Source: Halonatronomonas sp964558325 (GTDB lineage Bacteria; Bacillota; Halanaerobiia; Halanaerobiales; Halarsenatibacteraceae). From it: a stretch of DNA of 64,000 nt. The notes under the pieces were generated by a model. That model saw only the letters and a program-made list of their open reading frames with translations, made no database searches and was not told where the DNA came from. Positions within the stretch are counted from its first letter, which is position 1, and every line of letters begins with the position of its first letter. The stretch lies in assembly GCA_964558325.1 (NCBI GenBank), contig CAZLCX010000010.1, positions 1 through 64,000 on the forward strand, given 5' to 3'. Positions 43,260-51,112 of this stretch are shown one piece after another. The position numbers and the translations under genes were made by a program.

Positions 43260-44741
43260 TTAACGACCTCCTACTCTAATTCTCAAATCTTTAAATATTT
43301 TACTGATAGAAAAGATAATTATTAAGAATTCCAATCTTCCAAGAAACATTCCAATAGTTTGAACCCATAATAAATAACCAGGCAAGTCAGGATCAGTAAT
43401 ACCTATTGATAGGCCAACTGTTCCTAAAGAAGAAGAAAATTCAAACATACTATCTCCAATCGAGTAACCTGCCTCCATAAAGAATGCTGAACCGATTAAA
43501 AATGTTACAAAATACATGAATATGTAAATAAAAGTCTCTTTTAAATGTTCTGGCTTAATATAGACTTTATTTTCTCCCCGCCAGAGATAATCTTCTCTAA
43601 CAGTTCTCCTTGGTAAAAATTCGTCTCTTATAGTCCAGATAACTGCTTTAAAAGCCAGATAGATTCTAAACTGTTTAATACCACCAGCTGTTGAACCTGT
43701 ACCTCCACCAATTAGCATTAAAATAACAATTAAAAATATTCCAAGAGGAGACCAGGTATTAAAGTCTATTGTTGAAAAACCTGTTGTGGAAAGAGCTGAA
43801 AAAACCTGAAAAGCAGAAACCCGAAACTCACCTAACCAGTTAAAGGTTTCTCCAGGTCTAATGATAAAAGTATAGACAGGTAAAATGATTACTGATAACC
43901 AAATCATTACTTTTATTTCTGCATTCTTGAAAAATTTCTTGACTTCCCCTTTAAATAATGTGTAATGGGTTGCAAAATTTATCGTTCCCGCCAGCATCAA
44001 AACGATGGTAATAAATTCAATAACCGGACTATCATAATAAGCTAAGCTCTCCCCATAAATTGAAAATCCACCAGTTGAAAGGGCCGCCATTGAATGATTA
44101 ATAGCACTAAAGGGCTGGACTCCAGCTATTATATAAGCAATAATTCCAAGCCCAGTAAATGCTGAATATAACTTTACTATTAATCTTGTAGATTTCTTTA
44201 CATGGGGCAATAGTTTATCGCTTCTTGCCTCTGCCCGATATAAACTCAAATTATTGACTGGTAAAATAGCAGAAAGTGCAATAACAGTAATACCTGCCCC
44301 ACCAAAAAACTGCATAAGACTTCTCCAGAGCAGAAACATGGCAGGAGTTTCTGATTCTGTAACTACGCTGAGACCGGTGGTTGTCCAGCCACTAACGGCT
44401 TCAAAGGTTGCCTGAGTAAAGTTAAGGCCCATCCCTGTGATAAAGGGTATGGCTGAGAGCAAAATTATTATAACCCAGCTAAAGACTACAACTATTCCTC
44501 CCTCTTTGGTAGAAAGCTGAAGATCATTTGTTTTTTTCCTGAATTTGAAATATAATGAGCCACCAATGACCATACATAATCCAATAGAGGGAAGAAAATA
44601 CTTAAATAATGATAATTCTTCAGGATAAAAAATAAGACTTATTAAAGGGGTGAAAAATGCAAAGCTCGAAAAAAATATTAAGAGGCCACTATAATAAAAT
44701 ATCTGGCTGTACTTCTTCTTTAAATAATTAACGGCAGGCAT
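43260..44741 (-). CDS. TrkH/KtrB-type K+ uptake channel subunit
   Basis: A 493-residue membrane protein of the Trk/Ktr family with four pore repeats. The selectivity-filter glycines appear in GWTTTGLSV, ALSTGGFSIY, ALSTTGFSTID and SLGTVGLSIG. It conducts K+ (possibly with Na+), gated by RCK proteins. Two such RCK proteins are encoded immediately upstream, the nearer one overlapping this start by one base. Length is nearer to TrkH than to the shorter KtrB. Confidence 0.94.
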   Translation of the reverse strand: MPAVNYLKKKYSQIFYYSGLLIFFSSFAFFTPLISLIFYPEELSLFKYFLPSIGLCMVIGGSLYFKFRKKTNDLQLSTKEGGIVVVFSWVIIILLSAIPFITGMGLNFTQATFEAVSGWTTTGLSVVTESETPAMFLLWRSLMQFFGGAGITVIALSAILPVNNLSLYRAEARSDKLLPHVKKSTRLIVKLYSAFTGLGIIAYIIAGVQPFSAINHSMAALSTGGFSIYGESLAYYDSPVIEFITIVLMLAGTINFATHYTLFKGEVKKFFKNAEIKVMIWLSVIILPVYTFIIRPGETFNWLGEFRVSAFQVFSALSTTGFSTIDFNTWSPLGIFLIVILMLIGGGTGSTAGGIKQFRIYLAFKAVIWTIRDEFLPRRTVREDYLWRGENKVYIKPEHLKETFIYIFMYFVTFLIGSAFFMEAGYSIGDSMFEFSSSLGTVGLSIGITDPDLPGYLLWVQTIGMFLGRLEFLIIIFSISKIFKDLRIRVGGR

Positions 44742-45403
44742 TAGTCTTCACCTCTTAAAGCCTTGATGGCTTCTCCCTGGTCTGAGGGCAAAGAAATAAT
44801 GATTGCCTTATCTCCAGCTTTTATTCTGGTTCCTCCCCGGGGTATCAACATCTCTCCCTCCCTTAAAATGCCCCCCAGGATTATACTTAAAGGGAGATCT
44901 AATTCTTTTAATGTTTTACCATCAGCAGGGGCACCCTCAGGAATCAAACATTTTGTTACAGATAGATTACCCTCTTCTATCATAAATAAATTAGAAACCT
45001 CTTCGTGGGAAATGCTCTGTTCCAGAAGAGACCCAAGTAATACAGTTATATTAAATAGGGAATCAATATTTAAATTATTAAAAATAACCTGATTATCAGG
45101 GTCATTAACCAGAGCGGCAGTTCTTGGTATCTGGTAATATTTTTGAGCCAATCGGCAGATCATTAAATTATCCTGATCCTTATGGGTTAAGGCCGCCAGC
45201 ATATCTACTTCCCTGATATTAGCATCTTCCAAAACCTCAGGATCTGTTGCATCACCAAATACAATCGTTGCATTCAGGTTTCTTGCTAATTCCTGACAGT
45301 AATTCTGATCTTTATTAATAATAGTTAGATCAAAGCCCTTTGAGATTAGTCTTCTACTGAGATGATAAACTAATTCATCTCCCCCGACGATCAGTAATTT
45401 CAT
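44741..45403 (-). CDS. RCK (TrkA-N plus TrkA-C) regulatory protein
   Basis: A 220-residue protein with an N-terminal Rossmann RCK domain (KLLIVGGDELVYHLSRRL, in which the usual GxGxxG is altered to GGDELV) and a C-terminal RCK_C domain (about 135-215, PEGAPADGKTLKELDLPLSI). RCK_C domains are known c-di-AMP binding sites in some Firmicute Ktr/Cpa proteins, so direct binding here is possible. The altered nucleotide loop suggests reduced or different nucleotide binding, perhaps compensated by the second RCK protein. Confidence 0.88.
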   Translation of the reverse strand: MKLLIVGGDELVYHLSRRLISKGFDLTIINKDQNYCQELARNLNATIVFGDATDPEVLEDANIREVDMLAALTHKDQDNLMICRLAQKYYQIPRTAALVNDPDNQVIFNNLNIDSLFNITVLLGSLLEQSISHEEVSNLFMIEEGNLSVTKCLIPEGAPADGKTLKELDLPLSIILGGILREGEMLIPRGGTRIKAGDKAIIISLPSDQGEAIKALRGED

Positions 45404-45408
45404 TATAC

Positions 45409-45816
45409 CTACCCCTCATCATCTTGAATTGAATTAAATATTTTGTCAACTAAAATATCTTTTTCTGAAAAAACAGTAACATTATCTTTATCGTATATAT
45501 TAATTAGTTTTGGTTCTATCCCTTTAATGATGATATTAAGATCTGGAAATTTATTTTTAATTAACTGACTTATCATGAAATTAACCTTATCTTTATCAGT
45601 TGAGATAATACATAAATCCGCTGATTCCAGACGGGCCTCTTCTAAAGTTTTATGCATGAGGGCATTGCCGGTAATTTGAAAGCCTGAAAACTCAACTGGC
45701 AGGTCTTCAAAAGAGGATTCATGTTGATCAACTACAACTAAATCATGGCCGGCTGATGATAAGTAACCGGCCAGTCTGGAACCTGTTCTGCCACAACCAA
45801 TTATCACAATAAACAT
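45409..45816 (-). CDS. RCK (TrkA-N only) protein
   Basis: A 135-residue single Rossmann domain with the intact motif FIVIIGCGRTGSRLAGYL and an acidic residue closing the second strand (VVVDQHE), as expected for NAD(H)/ATP/ADP binding. It lacks the RCK_C domain. It lies five bases upstream of the N+C RCK gene, so the pair may assemble a hetero-oligomeric gating ring in which one protein binds the nucleotide and the other carries the C domain (inference). Confidence 0.87.
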   Translation of the reverse strand: MFIVIIGCGRTGSRLAGYLSSAGHDLVVVDQHESSFEDLPVEFSGFQITGNALMHKTLEEARLESADLCIISTDKDKVNFMISQLIKNKFPDLNIIIKGIEPKLINIYDKDNVTVFSEKDILVDKIFNSIQDDEG

Positions 45817-45818
45817 TT

Positions 45819-46523
45819 CTATTCCTCCTGGTCTTCTTTATCTTCACCTAAATTAGCCTCATCAGGATGACTTTTAAAATCACTTGACCTTTCTAAATTT
45901 TCCTGGGCAGGTTTATAGGTTGGATCAATATCAAGGGCTGCTCTATACATTTTCATGGCCTGTCCAGATTTTCCCCTGATTTCTGCCAGAACACCTAAAA
46001 GATTGAAGGGTTCAGGCCTTTCAGCTTTTATATTATTAGCCTTCTGTAAAAGGTCTTCCGCCAGAGGGAAATCCCTCTGATTTATTGCAGACTTGGCCCG
46101 AATTATTAAGGATTCATAATCATCAGACTCTTCACTTCCGTTATCAAATTCTTTCCTTTCAAGAATCTGCTGAACCTGACTTTTAATATCTTTAGGATTA
46201 AAGGGTTTCTGTAAATAATCTATCGCTCCCAGCTTCATAACTTTAACAGCACTATCGACACTTCCATAACCTGTAATAATTAAAACCGGGGTTGAAATAT
46301 TATCATCTCTAAATTTCTCTAAAACTTCCATGCCGTCCATCCCTGGTAAATTTAAATCGAGTAAAATAAGATCATAATCAGATTCCTTTACTTTTTCTAA
46401 ACCCTCTTCACCATTTAAGGCAAGCTCAGTTTGATACCCCTCGGCCTCTAAAGACTGTCTTAACATTTTTCTAATATTCTCTTCATCGTCTATAATAAGC
46501 AACTTTTTTTCGCTCATTTTCAT
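45819..46523 (-). CDS. response regulator with TPR-repeat output
   Basis: A 234-residue protein. Residues about 6-125 are a receiver domain of the NtrC style (LLIIDDEENIRKML, phospho-acceptor Asp56 in LILLDLNLPGMDG, YLQKPFNP). In place of an AAA+ or DNA-binding domain the C-terminal half holds TPR-like helical pairs (AEDLLQKANNIKAERPEPFN, MKMYRAALDIDPTYKPAQEN), so output is by protein-protein contact. It ends two bases before the first RCK gene, which raises the possibility that it acts on the channel regulators. Confidence 0.9.
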   Translation of the reverse strand: MKMSEKKLLIIDDEENIRKMLRQSLEAEGYQTELALNGEEGLEKVKESDYDLILLDLNLPGMDGMEVLEKFRDDNISTPVLIITGYGSVDSAVKVMKLGAIDYLQKPFNPKDIKSQVQQILERKEFDNGSEESDDYESLIIRAKSAINQRDFPLAEDLLQKANNIKAERPEPFNLLGVLAEIRGKSGQAMKMYRAALDIDPTYKPAQENLERSSDFKSHPDEANLGEDKEDQEE

Positions 46524-46533
46524 TCACCTCTAA

Positions 46534-46896
46534 TTAAATATATTTTTTTATCTGACCTAATAGTTCCTTTTTTTGAACTGGTTTTACTAAATAATTCTCA
46601 GCCCCAGCTTTTAAGGTAGTCTCAATACTTTCTTTATCTGAACGGGCAGAGATTATTATGACTGGGATTTCTTTAGTCTCATCATCTTCCTTTAGAGTAG
46701 AAAGTATCTTAAACCCATCTAACTTTGGTAAGACCAGGTCTAAAAGGATCAGGTCTGGCAGTTCCTCCTGAGCCAATTCTAAGCCTTTTAGACCATCTTC
46801 AGCTGTCAAGACTTCATATCCTTCTTTATCAAGTAAGCGGGAGTATACTAACATTATATTTTTTTCGTCTTCAACAATCAAGATTTTTTTACTCAT
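46534..46896 (-). CDS. single-domain response regulator (CheY-like)
   Basis: A 120-residue receiver: acidic pocket VEDEKN, phospho-acceptor Asp53 in LILLDLVLPKLDG, and Lys in YLVKPVQKK. There is no output domain. Its start overlaps the histidine kinase stop by eight bases, so the two are coupled. It may act as a phosphate carrier or sink between the kinase and the TPR-containing regulator. Confidence 0.93.
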   Translation of the reverse strand: MSKKILIVEDEKNIMLVYSRLLDKEGYEVLTAEDGLKGLELAQEELPDLILLDLVLPKLDGFKILSTLKEDDETKEIPVIIISARSDKESIETTLKAGAENYLVKPVQKKELLGQIKKYI

Positions 46897-48766
46897 TATT
46901 ATCTACCCTATCTGTACTCTTTTTATCCCTTGCTAATGGAATAGAAAAAGTAAATTTAGTCCAGCTGCCCTTCTCGCTATCGGCCCAGATTCTTCCGTTA
47001 TGGGCAGTAATAATTTCCTTGACAATAGCCAGCCCTAAACCTGAACCAGTTTTAGCCTCATTATTGTCACTCCGGAAAAACTTTTCAAAAATTCTATTTA
47101 AATCAGATTTTTTTATGCCCATTCCAGTATCGAAAACTTCAACATAAACCGATTTTCCCCGCTGAGAAGCGGAAATTTTTATTTCATCATTGGCTTCAGT
47201 ATATCTGAGGGCATTGCTGACTAAATTTGAAATTACCCAGCTGATTTTATTGGGATCTACTTCTACCATCAAATCCTCTGACATTTCATCAACATAAAGT
47301 TTTATTGATTTTTCTTCAGCCTGTTCTTCAAAATGCTCGATTGTATTCTGGGTTAATTTTTTTAAGTTTACCGGTCTAATATCCAGTTCAATTTTACCTG
47401 ACTCCATCTTTGAAAGATCAAGGAGATCTTCAACCAGATTAGTTAACCTTTCACAATCATCTAATGAATTCTGCAGCAATTCTTCCTGATCAATATTAAT
47501 ACTGCCAACATCCTCATCAATTAACATATTTAATGCCATAGTTATTGAGGTTAGAGGAGTTCTGAATTCATGGGAAACAGTTGAAATAAAATCTGATTTC
47601 AACTGATCAATTTCCTTTAATCTGGTGATATCTTCCAGCAAAGTAACTGAAAACTTTAAGTTATTATCATCTGCTGAGTTTTTATCCTCATAAACTTTCT
47701 TGTTTAGGATTTTATAATACCCGGTTGCATCTCCTTTTTCAAGCTCTAAAACCGGTTTTCCAGATTCATTCTCATTATAATTATTATTACTTAAAATACA
47801 GTCAAAAAGCTCCTGATTATTTATTGCCTCTAAAAAATGCTTGTTTAGATCTTCTTCGTCCAGATCAAAGAGTCTCTTGCTTTCCTGATTAAATATGATC
47901 AAATTGTTATCAGAATCAGTAACCAATAATGGACTGGAAATATGGTTGACAATAGCCTCTGACTTTTCTTTTTCAGCAAGTAATTTTCTAACATTTAAGT
48001 TCTCATATTCCTGCAATTTATCAATCATCTTATTAAATTCCTCTGTTAATTCTCCGATTTCGTCACTTGAATTTACCGGTAATTTTTCTTTGAAATTTTT
48101 CGAGGCCACTCTTTGAATTCCAGACTGTAGCTGATCTACAGGAGATAAGATCTTATTTGTAAGATAAAAACCTGAGAAGATCGCAGTTATTATACCTAAA
48201 ATTGAAATCAGGACTGTCGAAAGCATTGCCCTATCTGCCCTGGAATCTGCTTCCTGCTGGGCTGAAATCATCTCTTCCTGATTAACACTTCTTAGCTCTC
48301 TTATCTTTTCCTTTGTATTAAAAAACGATTCAGAATAGTTCTCATTATAAAACTGCTGTCTATCTTCACCCTCCAGACTTCTAAATTCATCAACTCTTAT
48401 TAAATAGTCTGTATAGGTTTCCTTTAATTCACTTATAATTTCACTCTCACCAGTAATAGTTATATTATCCTCAGCCCGACTAAACCATTTTAGAAACTCC
48501 TGTTCATTATTTCGGAATCTATTCAGGCCTTCATCTTCCTGGCCGCTAAGCATTAACAGGATAGCGCTATCCTGCCTTTCAATGCTTTCTATCATATTTT
48601 CACTGGATTGAATAGAGCGGTAATTTTCTTCCATAATGTTATTTATCGAGGAAGATAAGGTGCTAAAATTATTAATTGACCAGAGAGCGACCATTAATAA
48701 AATAATAATTACTAATATAAAGCCAGCATATATTTTACCGGATAATGATTTTGATAGTTTCCGCAT
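46889..48766 (-). CDS. membrane sensor histidine kinase (HAMP-PAS)
   Basis: A 625-residue kinase. Two membrane helices (about 11-33 and 180-204) flank an extracytoplasmic four-helix-bundle-like sensor domain of about 145 residues. Then come HAMP (about 205-260), PAS (about 275-385), the H-box FISTVSHEFRTPLTSI, and the ATPase domain with N-box ISNLVSNALRYTE, FDTGMGIKKSD and GSGLGLAIVKEII. It is the first gene of the K+ transport operon, following the c-di-AMP riboswitch and terminator. The architecture is close to membrane-stress or osmosensing kinases. The signal is not known. Confidence 0.95.
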   Translation of the reverse strand: MRKLSKSLSGKIYAGFILVIIILLMVALWSINNFSTLSSSINNIMEENYRSIQSSENMIESIERQDSAILLMLSGQEDEGLNRFRNNEQEFLKWFSRAEDNITITGESEIISELKETYTDYLIRVDEFRSLEGEDRQQFYNENYSESFFNTKEKIRELRSVNQEEMISAQQEADSRADRAMLSTVLISILGIITAIFSGFYLTNKILSPVDQLQSGIQRVASKNFKEKLPVNSSDEIGELTEEFNKMIDKLQEYENLNVRKLLAEKEKSEAIVNHISSPLLVTDSDNNLIIFNQESKRLFDLDEEDLNKHFLEAINNQELFDCILSNNNYNENESGKPVLELEKGDATGYYKILNKKVYEDKNSADDNNLKFSVTLLEDITRLKEIDQLKSDFISTVSHEFRTPLTSITMALNMLIDEDVGSINIDQEELLQNSLDDCERLTNLVEDLLDLSKMESGKIELDIRPVNLKKLTQNTIEHFEEQAEEKSIKLYVDEMSEDLMVEVDPNKISWVISNLVSNALRYTEANDEIKISASQRGKSVYVEVFDTGMGIKKSDLNRIFEKFFRSDNNEAKTGSGLGLAIVKEIITAHNGRIWADSEKGSWTKFTFSIPLARDKKSTDRVDNNE

Positions 48767-48800
48767 TTTCCCACCTGCCTTCTATATAATACATAAATAT

Positions 48801-48826
48801 AAAAACTGCAGAGAAGACCTCTACAG
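48801..48826 (-). terminator. riboswitch-associated terminator before the kinase gene
   Basis: Eight-bp stem (48819-48826 and 48806-48813, one G-U pair) and five T (48801-48805) on the minus strand, 35 bases before the kinase start. It is the likely expression platform of the riboswitch. Confidence 0.78.
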
Positions 48827-48835
48827 TAAATAAGA

Positions 48836-48885
48836 TTAATATTCAGCAATAAGTACTAATAATTCAAAAAAAGCTGAAATATTAA
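48836..48885 (-). other. hairpin that competes with the riboswitch closing stem
   Basis: Minus strand arms 48873-48885 and 48836-48847 pair over 12 bases with one bulge. The first arm includes the bases proposed for the 3' side of riboswitch stem P1 (48882-48886), so the two structures exclude each other. Confidence 0.5.
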
Positions 48886-49029
48886 CAGTCTTCCCTCCGT
48901 TTACGTTGCTGATGAGGTTAGCTTATTGGTTCGGGCCGAAGGGAAAATTTTAGCCCTACAGTAATAATAATTACCGATTCACCTGTCAATGGTCTCCCCA
49001 CTCTCCATTCATGGAGATTAAGCAGTTAA
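48882..49029 (-). ncRNA. cyclic di-AMP riboswitch (ydaO-yuaA type)
   Basis: On the minus strand the conserved core of the ydaO class is readable in order: CTTAATCTCC, GGGGAGACC, GGTGAATC (48976-48983), TAGGG, CCGAACC and AGCTAACCTC (48914-48923), then GGAGGGAAG near the 3' end. Possible closing stem TTAAC/GTTAA joins the ends. It starts about 20 bases after a consensus promoter and is followed by an intrinsic terminator and then the kinase-RCK-TrkH operon. The ydaO class is known as an off-switch for genes of cell-wall and K+ or osmolyte transport when c-di-AMP is high, so K+ uptake here should fall when c-di-AMP rises. Confidence 0.92.
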
Positions 49030-49055
49030 GTTTTTATTAAAAATAGTTGTTTTTA

Positions 49056-49084
49056 ATTATACCCCTGTATTTCTGAAATGTCAA
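49056..49084 (-). promoter_or_regulatory. consensus promoter of the riboswitch/K+ operon
   Basis: Minus strand TTGACA (49079-49084), 17-base spacer, TATAAT (49056-49061): a perfect sigma-A consensus. The transcript should start near 49049, just before the riboswitch. Confidence 0.92.
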
Positions 49085-49134
49085 ATATGTTAATATTCCC
49101 TGAATTAATAGCAGCTAAAATGCAAATAGTCCTG

Positions 49135-49163
49135 CTGACAGGTAAATAAAAAAGAGATATAAT
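49135..49163 (+). promoter_or_regulatory. orphan plus-strand promoter
   Basis: CTGACA (49135-49140), 17-base spacer, TATAAT (49158-49163). It points away from the riboswitch promoter and toward a short unit with no recognised gene. Confidence 0.6.
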
Positions 49164-49169
49164 TAATTA

Positions 49170-49330
49170 GATAAAAGAAGTTATCTAAGCCTAATTGAGT
49201 TAAGAAATGAACAGGTTTATCCAATTAATGAACAAAGGGGGTAACGGAGGTGGTAACCGTCAGGTAACCAGCAGGTCTAGCTCTAACTTAGAAAACCTCC
49301 TGCAGAATTAGTTGCAGGAGGCTTTAATCT
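49170..49330 (+). ncRNA. candidate small RNA or small-peptide transcript
   Basis: A unit of about 160 bases from the orphan promoter to the hairpin at 49296-49321 followed by a weak CTTTAAT tail. The 5' end can fold (AGATAA/TTATCT stem at 49170-49187). A 34-codon frame (49207-49311, with an in-frame ATG at 49228) encodes a Gly/Asn/Ser-rich peptide, but it lacks a good ribosome-binding site. GGTAAC occurs three times in 49241-49268. I know no family for it. Its 3' end is antisense to the hcp 3' untranslated region. Confidence 0.4.
49292..49321 (-). terminator. terminator of hcp, also usable from the plus strand
   Basis: Perfect 9-bp arms (49296-49304 and 49313-49321) with an eight-base loop. 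TTTT follows on the minus strand, and CTTTAAT on the plus strand. It lies 24 bases past the hcp stop. Confidence 0.85.
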
Positions 49331-49345
49331 TTGAAATTTATATTT

Positions 49346-51028
49346 TTAGTTACCGGCCATTATGGCTTCAACATCTTCCTGAACTTCACCGGTAGGTTTG
49401 ATATCAAACTTATCGACTAAGACATTTAAGACGTTTTCTGAGACAAAAGCTGGAAGACGGGGTCCAAGCCTGATCCCCTTGACACCAAGTGATAGGAGGG
49501 CAAGTAAGACTATTACAGCCTTCTGCTCATACCAGGCAATATCATAGGAGATTGGAAGATCGTTGATATCATCGACACCAACAGCCTCCGCCAGTTTCTG
49601 GGCAATTACAACTAGTGAATAAGAGTCATTACACTGACCGGCATCAAGAACTCTTGGAATTCCGCCGATATCTCCTAAGTCAAGCTTGTTATAGCGATAC
49701 TTGGCGCAGCCAGCAGTCAGGATAACTGCATCATCTGGAAGTTCTCTGGCAACATCTGTGAAATATTCACGGTTCTTTAAGCGGCCGTCACAACCACCCA
49801 TAACAACAAAACGACTGATATCTCCATTCTGAATGGCTTCAATTACTTTATCAGCAATTGAGAGGACTGTATTATGGGCAAAACCACCATGAACGATACC
49901 TGTCTCTAATTCTTCTGGAGGAGCAGCATTTTTAGCAGCTTCAATTACCGGGCTAAAGTCTTTACTGCCGCCCTCTGGGCGATCGGCAATATGGGTCATG
50001 CCATCGAAACCAACCACACCGGTTGTAAAGACTCTATCTTTATATGAATCTTTAGGTGGTACCAGGCAGTTTGTAGTCATTAGAATTGGGCCATTAAACT
50101 TCTCAAATTCTTCTTTCTGTTTCCACCAGGAGCCCCCGTAATTTCCTTTAAGATGGTCATATTTTTTAAATTCTGGATAGGAGTTAGCAGGTAACATCTC
50201 GCCATGGGTATAAATATCAATACCTGTATCCTTAGTCTGCTCTAATAATTCTTCGAAATCTTTAAGGTCATGGCCGCTGACTAAGATGCCCGGGCGATCG
50301 CCAACACCGATATTAACTTCAGTTGGCTCTGGATGGCCATAGGCTGAAGTATTGGCTTCATCCAATAAGGCCATTGTCTTAACTCCATACTCTCCACATT
50401 CCAGGACAAGACCGGTCAATTCATCGGCAGTTAGGCTGTCATCTAAAGTCGCTGCCAGGCCTTTCTGCATAAAGTTGAAAATATCTTTATCTTTTTTATC
50501 CAGGATATAGGCATGGTCATTATAGGCTGCAATACCTTTAATACCATAGGTTAATAATTCTCTCAATGAACGGACGTCTTCATCTTTAGTTGTTAAGACG
50601 CCGACTGCAAAGGCTTTATCTTCATACTCATCTCTGGTTCCCTTCCAGGTTGCCTGAGGTGGCAGACTGCCTTTGTATTCAGAGCCATGCTCTTCTTTGT
50701 ATAATCTATTAAATTTCTCTGCTTCCTTTTTTCTAATTTCCTGGGCTTCATCGATTAACTCAACGAAATCATCTGAGTCAAAATTTGTATTGGTAACTGT
50801 GGCAAATAATCCCCTGGTAATAAATACATCGGTCTCTTCATCGGTATCTGAGCCCAGTTCTCTTAATTTCTCACCATAGAATGAAATCCCTTTAAGTACG
50901 TAGACCAACAGGTCCTGAAGATTGGCTGTATCAGCTGTCTTTCCGCAGACACCCTGAACTGTACAACCTTCATTTTTAGCTGTCTCTTCACACTGGTAAC
51001 AAAACATCTTATAATCCATTTTTTCCAT
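49346..51028 (-). CDS. hcp: hydroxylamine reductase (hybrid cluster protein)
   Basis: A 560-residue hybrid cluster protein. The N-terminal iron-sulfur motif is FCYQCEETAKNEGCTVQGVC. Hybrid-cluster ligand regions are SGHDLKDFEELL, THGEMLPANSYPE, TTNCLVPP, TAGCAKYRYNKLDLGDIGG and DAGQCNDSYSLVVIA. It reduces hydroxylamine and probably NO, in nitrosative or redox stress. No NADH-linked Hcr partner is adjacent. The ATG has AGGAGG ten bases upstream. A possible CRP/FNR-like site lies upstream (see that entry). Confidence 0.96.
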   Translation of the reverse strand: MEKMDYKMFCYQCEETAKNEGCTVQGVCGKTADTANLQDLLVYVLKGISFYGEKLRELGSDTDEETDVFITRGLFATVTNTNFDSDDFVELIDEAQEIRKKEAEKFNRLYKEEHGSEYKGSLPPQATWKGTRDEYEDKAFAVGVLTTKDEDVRSLRELLTYGIKGIAAYNDHAYILDKKDKDIFNFMQKGLAATLDDSLTADELTGLVLECGEYGVKTMALLDEANTSAYGHPEPTEVNIGVGDRPGILVSGHDLKDFEELLEQTKDTGIDIYTHGEMLPANSYPEFKKYDHLKGNYGGSWWKQKEEFEKFNGPILMTTNCLVPPKDSYKDRVFTTGVVGFDGMTHIADRPEGGSKDFSPVIEAAKNAAPPEELETGIVHGGFAHNTVLSIADKVIEAIQNGDISRFVVMGGCDGRLKNREYFTDVARELPDDAVILTAGCAKYRYNKLDLGDIGGIPRVLDAGQCNDSYSLVVIAQKLAEAVGVDDINDLPISYDIAWYEQKAVIVLLALLSLGVKGIRLGPRLPAFVSENVLNVLVDKFDIKPTGEVQEDVEAIMAGN

Positions 51029-51070
51029 TTTTTTATAACCTCCTGTATTCTGATTGATCTACTAATATTT

Positions 51071-51109
51071 TATGACATAAAAACTGAACTGGCTATGACA
51101 TTTCTCACA
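51071..51109 (-). promoter_or_regulatory. possible CRP/FNR-family site upstream of hcp
   Basis: On the minus strand TGTGA-GAAATG-TCATA (51094-51109) is close to the TGTGA-N6-TCACA pattern of the CRP/FNR family, to which the hcp regulator HcpR belongs. A second copy of the octamer ATGTCATA lies 23 bases nearer the gene (51071-51078). No clear -35/-10 pair was found, which would suit an activated promoter. Confidence 0.4.
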
Positions 51110-51112
51110 TTC

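Larger units (their letters stand above)
48767..49345. other. divergent control region with riboswitch and orphan transcript (579 bases)
   Basis: No long gene lies here. On the minus strand it holds a promoter (49056-49084), c-di-AMP riboswitch (48882-49029), a spacer hairpin (48836-48885) and terminator (48801-48826) before the kinase gene. On the plus strand it holds a promoter (49135-49163), a short transcript with a 34-codon frame, and a hairpin shared with the hcp terminator (49292-49321). Confidence 0.8.

Noticed and set aside
49241..49268. Three GGTAAC repeats as a CRISPR or iteron array
   Set aside because: Copies are only six or seven bases long with irregular short spacing; no array structure exists. 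They are mentioned only as part of the small transcript.
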